A DNA stretch of 64,000 bases from an uncultured Roseobacter sp. (GCA_947501635.1 CANMWT010000005.1:332360-396359); one strand, 5' to 3'. Counted from the stretch's first letter, positions 50,123 through 59,665 are shown. Translations and numbers: made by a program. The notes: a model not told the origin generated them from the sequence alone.

Positions 50123-52740
50123 AAGCGCAATTCGCACTGGAACACCCTTCAACGCCGCCGGTATTCTGCACCGGCTTCGGTCAGAATGATACACATGCCG
50201 TCACGCTGAGCGATGGTCGCACCAATCCACACCCGTCTGCAGGACATCCCTATGATACGATCACCGGCCCGGAAATCGTAGCGCTTGTGGAGCACCCGCC
50301 GAGCGTTGCGAAAGAACGTGCGCAATGGTTTATCCCGTCTGCCTATGCGCAGTCCGACGGGCGGAGTCACGAAGTCCAACAGGCGCATGGCGCGTTTTTC
50401 TGGCTGGCGCTCGATGTGGACCAAAACAACCTTTCCCTGAGCGAGGTCAGAGAGGCTCTGAACCTTGTTCTGGGTCCCTGCAGCATGGTGATCTATGCAA
50501 CCCGGTCGGCAACTCCAGATGCCCGCAAATGGCGCGCTCTTGTGCGCCTGAGGGAACCTCTGGCGGGGGCTGACTACAGCGATACGGTGGCGGCCTTCTA
50601 CGATCTTCTGGAAGAACAGACAGAAGGTGTGCTGATCTGTGACCGGGCGCTGGAGCGCACTGGTCAGCTGGTCTATCTGCCAAATCGGGGCGACTTCTAT
50701 GAATACCATGTTGAACGCGCCACACCGCTGGCTCTGACGCCTGACCACGCGGTCATCCAGCGCCGGGAAACAAACCGGGCCAGACGCTTACAGGCCGAAG
50801 TTGAAGCGCGGGCCGCGCGCGCCAGAAAAGCCGCACAGAGGCTGGAACGTGGCACATCGGACGACACCGATCCCGTGGTCCGCTTCAACGAAACGCACAG
50901 CATAGCCGATCTTCTGGAACGTTACGGATATACCCGCGGCGGCCATGGTAATGACTGGCGCAGCCCCATGCAGCAGTCCGGGAGCTTTGCGACGCGGGAC
51001 TATGGTGACCACTGGATCAGTCTCAGCGGTTCAGATGATGCTGCAGAAATCGGCGCGGCCTCGAAAAGCGGTCACCGGTTCGGAGACGCGTTCGATCTCT
51101 ATGTTTACTTCGAGCATGGGGGCGATCTGTCCGATGCCGTGCGCAGCTACGCGCAGGAAGCGGGGCTGGACGATCGCGTCGGGGCGTTCGCTTGGAAGCC
51201 TGAGCAACCCGCTTCTACGCCCGCAAGGGCGAACACGTCGGAAAAAAACAGCGGGCATGGCATTCTGCCATCCTCTGACTGGCCTGCGCCGTCTCCGGCA
51301 TTGTTGCGCCCCAGCCTGCCAGAACCGCCCGTGCTGCCCTTGATAGACATTCTGGGGCCGCGCGCGGCGGAATGGGTCAGTGCGACAGCTGAGGCAGCAG
51401 GCGCGCCTGCGGATTATGTGCTGAGCGCTCTCTTTGCCGCCGTCGGTGGTGTTATGGGCAACGCCAGATGGGTCAGCCCCTGGAAAGGCTGGACCGAGCC
51501 TCCGGTGATCTGGTCTATGTGTGTTGGTCTGCCCAGTGCGGGCAAGTCACCCGCGATAGATGCAGTTTTGTCCGGTGTCCGGCGCGCGGAAAAGCCCATG
51601 CGGACGCGCTCGAGTGCCGAGCATGAAGCTTGGGTAGAGCAACAAAAACTGGCGAAGATTGCCGAGCGGGCATGGGAAGCCAAATGCCGCAAAGCCATGG
51701 CCAAGGGGGCTGAACCACCGTCTCTGCCAGCAGAGGCGGAGGTGGGCCCGGAGCCGCATGTCCCGCGCCTCATTGTCAATGACGGCACAGTAGAGCGGAT
51801 CGGGGTCATTGCCGAGGCGCAGCCCAAAGGGGTCCTGCAGGTCCGTGACGAGTTGTCCGGCTGGTTGCTGACAATGGAAGCGCGCAACGGTGGATCTGAC
51901 CGAGCCTTCTGGCTGGAGGCCTATGGGGGGCGGTCGTTTACGGTGGAACGTATGGGGCGCAAGCCTCTAACCATCGACCGGCTGACAATCGGTGTGCTGG
52001 GCGGTATCCAGCCCGACAAGCTGAATGACCTTCTGATCAAGGCGTCAGACGACGGGTTGGTTGCACGCTTCATGCCGACATGGCCGGCACCGGCACCTGT
52101 GCGACGTCCTACGCGCTATGCAGATGATGCCGTCGCTGATGATGCCTGGGCGCGACTGGTGGCGCTGGACATGCCCGTTAATGAGGATGGCGAACCGCGC
52201 CCGTGGTTTGCAGGCTTTGACGATGGTGCAGCCGCGTTGATGGATGGATGGCGGCAGCAGTGCAGCGACTGGGAAACGGAGGCTGGAGGGCTACTGATGT
52301 CTCACATCGGCAAGTTCCCGGGGCTGGCCGCACGTCTGTCTTTGGTGCTGGCGGCAATCGACCACGCCTTTGACGGGGCACCACAGCCCAATACAATAAC
52401 GGTGTCCGAGTTCGGACGGGCCTGCCACTACATCGAGGCCTACGCGCTTCCCATGGCGCGCCGATGCTATGCAGGGGCTTCCGTTCCCGCCAGCGAGGCC
52501 GCGGCGCGGCGGTTGTTGGCGGTCATCCGGGAAGAAGGATGGCAGAGATTTACGACACGGCAGGTTATGCGTCAGGAGAGAGCTGCTCTGGGCACCAAGA
52601 ACAAGCTCGATCCAGCTTTGGCCGTTTTGCTTGAGGGAGACGTCATACGCCCCGCGGGCACCGCGAAAGACGAGCCCAAGGGCGGTCGGGCTGTGAAGGC
52701 CTATGAGGTCAATCCGGGGGTTCTGGGGGGGCGCAAATGA
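50119..52740 (+). CDS. Element replication protein: primase-like N-terminus plus DUF3987 ATPase/helicase-like domain
   Basis: N-terminal FFWLALDVDQNNLS...MVIYATRSATPDARKWRALVRLREPL (AEP-primase-like); DUF3987-like SMCVGLPSAGKSPAIDAVLSGVRR and LQVRDELSGWLLTMEA. Confidence 0.78.
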   Translation: MKAQFALEHPSTPPVFCTGFGQNDTHAVTLSDGRTNPHPSAGHPYDTITGPEIVALVEHPPSVAKERAQWFIPSAYAQSDGRSHEVQQAHGAFFWLALDVDQNNLSLSEVREALNLVLGPCSMVIYATRSATPDARKWRALVRLREPLAGADYSDTVAAFYDLLEEQTEGVLICDRALERTGQLVYLPNRGDFYEYHVERATPLALTPDHAVIQRRETNRARRLQAEVEARAARARKAAQRLERGTSDDTDPVVRFNETHSIADLLERYGYTRGGHGNDWRSPMQQSGSFATRDYGDHWISLSGSDDAAEIGAASKSGHRFGDAFDLYVYFEHGGDLSDAVRSYAQEAGLDDRVGAFAWKPEQPASTPARANTSEKNSGHGILPSSDWPAPSPALLRPSLPEPPVLPLIDILGPRAAEWVSATAEAAGAPADYVLSALFAAVGGVMGNARWVSPWKGWTEPPVIWSMCVGLPSAGKSPAIDAVLSGVRRAEKPMRTRSSAEHEAWVEQQKLAKIAERAWEAKCRKAMAKGAEPPSLPAEAEVGPEPHVPRLIVNDGTVERIGVIAEAQPKGVLQVRDELSGWLLTMEARNGGSDRAFWLEAYGGRSFTVERMGRKPLTIDRLTIGVLGGIQPDKLNDLLIKASDDGLVARFMPTWPAPAPVRRPTRYADDAVADDAWARLVALDMPVNEDGEPRPWFAGFDDGAAALMDGWRQQCSDWETEAGGLLMSHIGKFPGLAARLSLVLAAIDHAFDGAPQPNTITVSEFGRACHYIEAYALPMARRCYAGASVPASEAAARRLLAVIREEGWQRFTTRQVMRQERAALGTKNKLDPALAVLLEGDVIRPAGTAKDEPKGGRAVKAYEVNPGVLGGRK

Positions 52741-53069
52741 CAAGATGGCTTAAAGCAGCCCAGCAGGTCAGGACACGGGACAAATGGGACAAAACGGACG
52801 AAACCCCGCCTGAAAGCCCCGAAACGGAGGTTTTGTCCCAAAAGTCCCATTTGTCCCGTGTCCCATGCGGTGAAATACGTACTTTTGAGCCGAGGTCGCG
52901 TGACGATGATGTCAGTCCTTACGGACAAGCTATCGGCGGTCTGCAGCGCACCTGGACAGGCAAGGTGGTCAGCCTGTCAGACTGGCACAATCTGTCGGAG
53001 TGGGAGCGCCACGGCAGCACCGGCAAATTGTGGAACGGCATCACCCGCAAATGGGAACCGGACGAATGA
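52737..53069 (+). CDS. 110-aa protein downstream of replication gene; N-terminal part overlaps the iteron palindrome
   Basis: ATGA overlap with previous ORF; C-terminal TWTGKVVSLSDWHNLSEWERHGSTGKLWNGITRKWE looks like real protein. Confidence 0.6.
   Translation: MTRWLKAAQQVRTRDKWDKTDETPPESPETEVLSQKSHLSRVPCGEIRTFEPRSRDDDVSPYGQAIGGLQRTWTGKVVSLSDWHNLSEWERHGSTGKLWNGITRKWEPDE
52771..52863. repeat. Iteron-like palindrome: 20-bp perfect inverted repeat, 53-bp spacer (candidate replication origin)
   Basis: GGACACGGGACAAATGGGAC (52771-52790) and GTCCCATTTGTCCCGTGTCC (52844-52863); tandem GGGACAAAT/GGGACAAAA/CGGACGAAA at 52777-52803. Confidence 0.75.
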
Positions 53070-53526
53070 TGCCCGAAAAGAACCCATGCAACGACTGCTT
53101 TTACCAGAAACGGACGTTCGTTGCACTGTGGACGAGTGTCTCAGTTGCGGACGAAGCTGCCTGATGCTGACGCAGCAAAATGCGTCGCCGCGGGGCGGTC
53201 ACGTTGTTGAGCTTGTCGCCGGTTTCAGCCTGATTTCCGCAGAACTGCCATTTAAAAAACAGACAGTTTGCGTGTTAATTTACGATGCCGACAATGCTAT
53301 TAAGCTCGGTGCGGTTCAAGGCAGCTTGTAGTTTTATCAATAGCTGATCTTTCTCTTGCGAGGTTAGTCTTGTGCGTTAGGGCGGGACCAACTGCAACGC
53401 TCTTGAGAAACCTGAAAATACTGCTAATCTGTAATGACGAGTTTCGAGGATGTCGCGCACAGCTATGGGCGCAATCGTCTTTGTGAGGCTTTAAAACAGT
53501 TGAACATCTTTTTAGGAGGAAAACGG

Positions 53527-53631
53527 ATGGCTTGGAAGAAACCTACAGCGATAGAGATTTCGTGTGGCATGGAAATCAACATGTACGGCCCTGGCGAAGA
53601 CGACGAGCGTAGCGGTGACGACCTGTTCTGA
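53527..53631 (+). CDS. pqqA: PQQ precursor peptide PqqA (34 aa)
   Basis: MAWKKPTAIEISCGMEINMYGPGEDDERSGDDLF with conserved Glu-x3-Tyr (EINMY); SD AGGAGG; upstream of pqqBCDE. Confidence 0.92.
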   Translation: MAWKKPTAIEISCGMEINMYGPGEDDERSGDDLF

Positions 53632-53714
53632 AGAACGACTCAACTAAAAGCCTTTGAGCGTGACATTTTCAAATTGTCGAGTCTGTTCAAACGGCAATCT
53701 GAATTTGAACCAGT

Positions 53715-53744
53715 AAAACGACCGCATTTTGCGGTCGTTTTTTT
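53715..53744 (+). terminator. Intrinsic terminator between pqqA and pqqB
   Basis: AAAACGACCGCA-TTT-TGCGGTCGTTTTTTT. Confidence 0.85.
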
Positions 53745-54180
53745 GAAGTGTTCTTCAGTACCCTTTGTGGTCAATTAGGCTAGCACGCACTGGCCGCTCG
53801 AAAAGTGGTTATTGGGTTGACCAACCGCCGTCTTATCCAGTGTTTTTGGCAAGCAAATTGTTTAGAGCCCTCGATGCTCTAGGAAACCACATCACAGAAT
53901 GTATTGAAAAATGCTGCGAAGCTTTGACTTCAGCCGGACATACAAGCCAAGCTTTCGAGATAAAGGCAGCGCGTTAAACTGGGCTTGCTTCGGTACTGAC
54001 ACCTCGCAGTGGAAAGATTTAGTAAACAGCTTTACGATGGAAGAAGGCGTCAATCAGAGGCGCAATAGAAAATATTGATGACTTTGTGAAATCTGACATT
54101 CTAATTGTTTTGGCGCTGAACTTGAACAGAAATTACGAATATATTACAATGGATTACAAAGTTTTTGGAGGTGCTGCGAA

Positions 54181-55071
54181 ATGAAACTGGCTATACTTGG
54201 CGCAGGCGCAGGTGGCGGCTTGCCGCAATGGAATTGCGGGTGCGCAAATTGTCTCGATGCGCGCGCAGGTAAAATTGCCTCAATGACGCAATCTTCTGTT
54301 GCAGTGTCCGCCGACGGGGAACGGTGGGTTGTATTGAACGCGTCTCCGGACATTGCAGCACAGTTACAACGCACAAATGCCCTGTGGCCAAAATCTCTGC
54401 GCGGCACGCCCATTGCAGCCGTTGTTCTGACCAACGGCGACATTGACCATATCGCAGGCCTTTTAACGCTGCGCGAAAAGACTCCGTTTACGGTTTTTGC
54501 AACCCAAAGCGGCTTGGATATCCTAACGACAAACTCCGTCTTTAATGTCTTGGATTCTGAACTGGTTGAACGCAGTTTGATATCGGTTGATGAAACTTTT
54601 GAACCACTCTCGGATGTTAAGATCACGCCGTTCTCAGTGCCCGGTAAGGTCGCGTTGTTCCTTGAAGACGAGGAAGCTCTTGATCTGGAAGCTGTCGGAG
54701 ACCAAACAATCGGGCTTTTACTCGAAGTAAACGGGAAACGCGCGGCGTATGTCCCAGGGTGCGCGGCGTTACCAGATTGGTTGCTAACGCGACTTGAAGC
54801 AGTGGACTTGTTGCTGTTTGACGGTACTGTTTGGGAAAACGATGACATGGCAAAGACGGGTACTGGCCAGAAAACGGGTGCGCGCATGGGGCATATTCAA
54901 CTTAGTGGACATGACGGTAGCCTAGAACGGCTTGCTGCGGTTTCTGCTCGTAAAGTCTTTGTCCATATTAATAATACGAACCCGATTCTTCAGCCCGAAA
55001 GTGGTGAGCGCGCGCAGGTAGAAAGTGCTGGCTGGGAAATTGCTTATGACGGGATGGAGATAGAGCTGTGA
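54181..55071 (+). CDS. pqqB: Pyrroloquinoline quinone biosynthesis protein PqqB
   Basis: MKLAILGAGAGGGLPQWNCGCANCLDARAG; metallo-beta-lactamase-like fold motifs. Confidence 0.96.
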   Translation: MKLAILGAGAGGGLPQWNCGCANCLDARAGKIASMTQSSVAVSADGERWVVLNASPDIAAQLQRTNALWPKSLRGTPIAAVVLTNGDIDHIAGLLTLREKTPFTVFATQSGLDILTTNSVFNVLDSELVERSLISVDETFEPLSDVKITPFSVPGKVALFLEDEEALDLEAVGDQTIGLLLEVNGKRAAYVPGCAALPDWLLTRLEAVDLLLFDGTVWENDDMAKTGTGQKTGARMGHIQLSGHDGSLERLAAVSARKVFVHINNTNPILQPESGERAQVESAGWEIAYDGMEIEL

Positions 55072-55814
55072 ATCAGATGACATCGGACCGAGAAACCTTC
55101 GAGGCCCGTCTGCACAAGATCGGTGACGAACGGTACCATGATAAACACCCGTTTCATCATCTGTTACACTCTGGCGGTTGTACGCCTGACCAAGTACGCG
55201 CATGGGTGATCAACAGGTATTATTATCAGTCACGCATTCCGATGAAGGATGCGGCATTTCTTTCGCGCGTGACCGACCCTGCGCTGCGTCGGAGCTGGCG
55301 GCGCCGCATTGAAGACCATGATGGCACTGAGGAAGGCACGGGCGGAATTCATCGCTGGCTCAAACTCGCGGAGGGCGTCGGTCTTGACCCGGACTACGTG
55401 TCATCGGCGCGCGGTGTGTTGCCGGCAACCCGTTTTGCAGTGGATGCGTATGTTCGTTTTGTGCGTGACGAGCCGATGCTTCCCGCTGTCGCGTCTTCCC
55501 TCACAGAGCTCTTTGCGCCCAAAATCCACAAAGACCGGATCGCAGGCCTTCTACAACACTATGACTTCGCCAACCCTGATACAATTTCCTACTTTCAGCA
55601 TCGTCTGTCAGAGGCGCCAAAGGACGTGGCCTTCGGGTTGGGGTGGGTTCTTGAACATGCTGTAACCAAAGCGGATCAGGATGCGGCAGCTAACGCGCTG
55701 ATATTCAAGACTGAGGTTCTTTGGGCGCAGTTGGATGCACTCTACGCGGCCTACGTATCTCCTGCGCGTATCCCGCCCGGTGCGTGGCAGCCTGGGGAGG
55801 GACTTTTGCAATGA
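55068..55814 (+). CDS. pqqC: Pyrroloquinoline-quinone synthase PqqC
   Basis: YHDKHPFHHLLHSGGCTPDQVRAWVINRYYYQSRIPMKDAAFLSR. Confidence 0.97.
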   Translation: MNQMTSDRETFEARLHKIGDERYHDKHPFHHLLHSGGCTPDQVRAWVINRYYYQSRIPMKDAAFLSRVTDPALRRSWRRRIEDHDGTEEGTGGIHRWLKLAEGVGLDPDYVSSARGVLPATRFAVDAYVRFVRDEPMLPAVASSLTELFAPKIHKDRIAGLLQHYDFANPDTISYFQHRLSEAPKDVAFGLGWVLEHAVTKADQDAAANALIFKTEVLWAQLDALYAAYVSPARIPPGAWQPGEGLLQ

Positions 55815-56089
55815 ACGACTTGAGTGTACCGGTTTTACCGCGTGGCGTTCGCAGGCATTTCGACAAGGTGCGTGGTGTTCCCGTTTTACTGGGGCCAGAA
55901 CGTGTTTTGATGTTGGATGAAATCGGATGCGCTATTCTAGATCATGTTGACGGCGTTTCCACCATTGATGAAATTTCAACAAAGCTTGCTGATATCTACG
56001 CGGCTCCAAAAGAAGATGTATCAACGGATGTCTCGGACTTTCTGACAGACCTTGGCAACAAGAAGTTACTGGACGCGACCCATGGTTAA
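55811..56089 (+). CDS. pqqD: PQQ biosynthesis peptide chaperone PqqD
   Basis: PVLPRGVRRHFDKVRGVPVLLGPERVLMLDEIGCAILDHVDGVSTIDEI; 4-nt overlap with pqqC. Confidence 0.95.
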   Translation: MNDLSVPVLPRGVRRHFDKVRGVPVLLGPERVLMLDEIGCAILDHVDGVSTIDEISTKLADIYAAPKEDVSTDVSDFLTDLGNKKLLDATHG

Positions 56090-57161
56090 TCCACCGTTGG
56101 CGATGCTTGCCGAACTCACGCACCGTTGTCCACTATCTTGTCCTTATTGTTCGAACCCACAGGAACTGACCCAGAAAGACCGCGAACTGACGACGGCGGA
56201 GTGGACAGATATCTTTGCGCAGGCGGCAGATTTGGGTGTTTTGCAACTCCATTTGTCAGGTGGTGAACCTGCATCCCGCACGGATATTGTTGAACTTACT
56301 TCAGCCGCGCAGAAAGCTGGCCTCTACACCAATCTAATCACGTCCGGTATTGGATTGACGCGCCGCAGGCTTGAAGCCTTACAAGATGTGGGCCTTGACC
56401 ACATTCAACTTTCTGTTCAAGGGGTTACTGCGCAAATTGCAGACCGCATCGGCGGCTACAAAGGCGGTTTTGAGCGCAAGATGCATGTCGCAGATCACAT
56501 CGCCGAAATGGGTTTTCCATTGACGTTAAACGCTGTGATGCATCGGGAGAACCTCGATGATCTGCCTGCGACGATTGAAATGGCGCTGCGTCTTGGCGCG
56601 CGCCGTATTGAGGTCGCTTGTGTCCAATTTCAAGGCTGGGCACTTCAAAATAGGTCCGCTTTGCAGCCATCGCGGGATCAGGTCATTGCTGCGAAAAAAA
56701 CTGTGCGGGATGCGCGTATGCGCTTTGAGGGAGAAATGGTGATCGACTTTGTACCGCCCGACTACTACTCGGATTTTCCCAAGGCATGTATGAACGGTTG
56801 GGGCTCAACAGGCGTTAATATTACGCCAGACGGTACAGTATTGCCGTGTCACGCGGCAGAGACGATCCCAGGGCTCCATTTTGAGAGGGTAACGGATAAA
56901 CCTCTAAAAGAGATTTGGTATGATGGCGAGGCATTCAACGCCTACCGCGGCACAGACTGGATGCCCGAACTCTGCCAGTCCTGCGAGCGCCGTGACATAG
57001 ATTTTGGTGGATGCCGTTGCCAAGCTATGGCGGTGCTGAACAACGCTTCGGCAACCGATCCAGTGTGCACTAAATCTCCGGGTCGCGCCGTGCTTGATGC
57101 CTTGCTGGAACAAGAGGTGCAGCCCGAAATTATGCCGGAACTGGTCTACCGAAAGTTGTGA
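56082..57161 (+). CDS. pqqE: PQQ biosynthesis radical SAM enzyme PqqE
   Basis: LAELTHRCPLSCPYCSNPQEL (CX3CX2C) and SPASM Cys motifs (CHAAE...CQSCERRDIDFGGCRC); overlaps pqqD. Confidence 0.97.
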   Translation: MVNPPLAMLAELTHRCPLSCPYCSNPQELTQKDRELTTAEWTDIFAQAADLGVLQLHLSGGEPASRTDIVELTSAAQKAGLYTNLITSGIGLTRRRLEALQDVGLDHIQLSVQGVTAQIADRIGGYKGGFERKMHVADHIAEMGFPLTLNAVMHRENLDDLPATIEMALRLGARRIEVACVQFQGWALQNRSALQPSRDQVIAAKKTVRDARMRFEGEMVIDFVPPDYYSDFPKACMNGWGSTGVNITPDGTVLPCHAAETIPGLHFERVTDKPLKEIWYDGEAFNAYRGTDWMPELCQSCERRDIDFGGCRCQAMAVLNNASATDPVCTKSPGRAVLDALLEQEVQPEIMPELVYRKL

Positions 57162-57306
57162 TCGGCGTGTGATAGCTGCACCGGCGCGGCCTTCGGCCTG
57201 AGCTGTCACTGGCAATCAATTATGGTGCCTTAGTCATAGATCCAAAGCGAACCCGCGCGCGAAGTTTCGCAGACGCCTTCTGGAAAACTAAAAGGCATCT
57301 GTACTG

Positions 57307-57885
57307 CTACTGAACCGGCTTGATCTCAAGCTCTATTTGAGCGAACCAATCGGCTACAGCACGTATCTGTTCATCTGTCATATCAGCAGCGATTTCAGAC
57401 ATAATTTCGTGGTTACGTTTACCAATACGGTACGCTTTCAGTTGTGTGTCAATGTAGATATTCACCTCGCCTGCAAGGTTTGGAGCGTCCAGCAAAACGG
57501 AAATCCCATTCGCACCGTGACACGACACGCAGGTTTGGGGCGCATCATCTTCGGTAACGCCCTCTGGAAGCGTCGCCGTTACGGTGTGTGCAGCGTACCA
57601 CGATGACACATCAGAAATCTGCTGGGCCGACAAACTAGCCGTCACCACGGACATCATTTCATGTTCACGTGCGCCTGTCTTGAAGGCCATCAACTGGTTT
57701 TCAAGGTACTCTTTAGGTTCGCCACCAATATGCGGTGCAATCGGGATTTGAGCGTATCCATCAATTCCGTGACATGTCCGGCACATGTTAGCGATCTTAC
57801 GACCGGCTTCAGCGTCATCCGCAAACACAGGCGGTGTCCCGGCGAGCATAAGCCCGCCGAGAAACGTTATTGCTACTTTCCGCAT
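57307..57885 (-). CDS. Di-heme c-type cytochrome (c4-like), periplasmic
   Basis: Signal peptide; CRTCHG and CVSCHG heme motifs. Confidence 0.92.
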   Translation of the reverse strand: MRKVAITFLGGLMLAGTPPVFADDAEAGRKIANMCRTCHGIDGYAQIPIAPHIGGEPKEYLENQLMAFKTGAREHEMMSVVTASLSAQQISDVSSWYAAHTVTATLPEGVTEDDAPQTCVSCHGANGISVLLDAPNLAGEVNIYIDTQLKAYRIGKRNHEIMSEIAADMTDEQIRAVADWFAQIELEIKPVQ

Positions 57886-59150
57886 TATTCAGCGGGTTTC
57901 GGGTTATACGCGATGCGCCAAATTGCTCCCGCGAAATCGTCAGAAACGAGCATTGATCCATCTTTCAGGAACGCAATGTCCATCGGACGCCCACGGTACT
58001 CGCCGGTTTCCTCGTTCAACCAACCGTCAGCAAAGACCTGTGCGCCGATGGCGTCACCTGTTTCAGGGTCAAGCGCTGTATACATAACCCGAGCGCCCAC
58101 TGGCGTGGTCCGGTTCCAAGAACCGTGCTGCGCCCAGAAGATCCCGCCTTGGTACTCATCGGGAAAGCTTGACCCTTTGTAGAAGCTCATTCCCAAGTCA
58201 GCTGCGTGCGCAGTCAACTCAAGCTGGGGCTCAGTGAAGACAACGCCTTCAGGACGCGGGAAATCACTCTCAGAGACGATCTCTACTCTGGAGTTTGTCC
58301 ATGGGAAACCAAAATGCTCTCCTGCGACAGTCTGCCGGTTCAGCTCTCCTGGTGGGATGTCATCCCCCATGCCGTCAACTTGGTTGTCTGTCCACCAAAG
58401 CTCACCAGTTGCCGGGTTGAAATCCTGACCAACCGAGTTGCGTACACCGCGAGTGTAGACTTCACGACCCGATCCGTCAGTGTTCATGCGGATGATGCCG
58501 CCGATACCGATTTTGTCGTACATTTCGATCTTGTCAAGCGGCTGCACATTGTGGGGCTGACCTAGCGAGATATAAATCTTGCCGTCAGGGCCAATGTCGC
58601 AAACGCGGGCGGTATGGTTAAAGCTTTCTTCCTCTGGCGGTACCAACTCACCTTGAGGCACGACAATCGCGACCGCAGGGTCTGGTCCCTCAAAGAAAAA
58701 TTCCGCCGCAGGGAAGTTCAACACGCGATTGCGTTCCGCGATGAACAGAAAACCGTCGGGCGAGAAGCAAGGACCATTCGGAATGTCGAAAGTAATCGAT
58801 GGCGCAAAATCCTTTACTTCATCGGCGACGCGGTTGCGGTCACGATCGACGATCGACCAGACTTTATCCTTACGCGTGCCTGCAAATACGACAGTACCTT
58901 GCGGTGCCACGGCCATGGAACGTGCGTCAGGCACAACCGCGTACAGGCTAACCTCGAAACCATCAGGTACATTGATGTTCGGAATGATCGCATTAAGCGC
59001 TTCGGCCCGTTCCCCTCCCTGATCAATGAACGTGAAGGTTGCGTCCGTTTTCTGCATGTTGCCGAGTTTATCCATGTTGTCCTGAGCCACCGCAGAAGTA
59101 GCCAAAACAGTGCTCGCGAGGAGCCCCGCATACAATCGTCCGTTAATCAT
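57885..59150 (-). CDS. PQQ-dependent sugar dehydrogenase / sorbosone dehydrogenase family beta-propeller protein
   Basis: Signal peptide; VPDGFEVSLYAVVPDARSMAVAPQGTVVFAGTR; AERNRVLNFP; pairs with adjacent cytochrome. Confidence 0.85.
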   Translation of the reverse strand: MINGRLYAGLLASTVLATSAVAQDNMDKLGNMQKTDATFTFIDQGGERAEALNAIIPNINVPDGFEVSLYAVVPDARSMAVAPQGTVVFAGTRKDKVWSIVDRDRNRVADEVKDFAPSITFDIPNGPCFSPDGFLFIAERNRVLNFPAAEFFFEGPDPAVAIVVPQGELVPPEEESFNHTARVCDIGPDGKIYISLGQPHNVQPLDKIEMYDKIGIGGIIRMNTDGSGREVYTRGVRNSVGQDFNPATGELWWTDNQVDGMGDDIPPGELNRQTVAGEHFGFPWTNSRVEIVSESDFPRPEGVVFTEPQLELTAHAADLGMSFYKGSSFPDEYQGGIFWAQHGSWNRTTPVGARVMYTALDPETGDAIGAQVFADGWLNEETGEYRGRPMDIAFLKDGSMLVSDDFAGAIWRIAYNPKPAE

Positions 59151-59665
59151 TTTTTCCTCCCAGTTGATTTAGTAAACAGGTGCAGGCCGCGCGGCCCATA
59201 CATGTTCGCCAAGACACACAGTACGCTTTAAACACATGAAGTTGTCAATGTTATTGGATGATGAATTTGCGACCAAACCTGTTAGGCAATTTTTGGATGG
59301 GCCGTTTTCCAAACTCAACCGATGCCTTATCGACCTTCATTTTAACACAATTCCAGCCAGGCTCACATGCGCTCTAATTTTGCTATGCAAAAAATGATGG
59401 ATGACAAATATTCAGAAATGTTCGGGGCGCATAGTCTGAAGCTTCACTTGATTCCGATGGCCAGTGATCATTTTGCCCTGCCTATTCCGGCATGCATCTC
59501 TGCTTTGCACTGTATGCTTACTCTTGGAGTTGCTGCAGCTTCGTACATTGGCGCAAACAAAAAAACATGCGATAACGTATGGTCAAAAAAGAATCCGCTT
59601 TGAAGAAAATCAAAAGTGCGCGATGGTGCGTGTGGTGTAATTTCTAAAGATTTAAGGAGCTCGTA

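Larger units (their letters stand above)
47744..53069. mobile_element. Integrative element: integrase, AlpA-like regulator, primase-like/DUF3987 replication protein (boundaries approximate; right end not resolved)
   Basis: Gene content and compact co-directional ATGA-overlapped arrangement between a core-like gene and the pqq cluster; no att direct repeat found by eye. Confidence 0.7.

Noticed and set aside
52701-52928. Minus-strand 75-aa ORF with FVRFVPFVP
   Set aside because: Generated by the iteron palindrome read in reverse; used as evidence for iterons, not as a gene.
52858-53331. 157-aa + strand ORF overlapping 52737-53069
   Set aside because: Alternative frame over a better-supported ORF, and no family recognised.
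47574-53500. Search by eye for att direct repeats or a tRNA gene bordering the integrase
   Set aside because: No tRNA-like sequence or convincing direct repeat found; element boundaries left open.
53434-53526. Upstream start giving a 65-aa PqqA fusion
   Set aside because: AGGAGG sits just before ATG 53527 and the resulting 34-aa peptide matches PqqA; the upstream part lies at or before the predicted transcription start.
53765-53977. 70-aa ORF between pqqA and pqqB
   Set aside because: No SD or recognisable domain; most likely non-coding or gene remnant, so kept only as part of the gap finding.
59367-59603. 78-aa ORF in the divergent region between the two PQQ dehydrogenase units
   Set aside because: No SD or homology recognised; probably chance.
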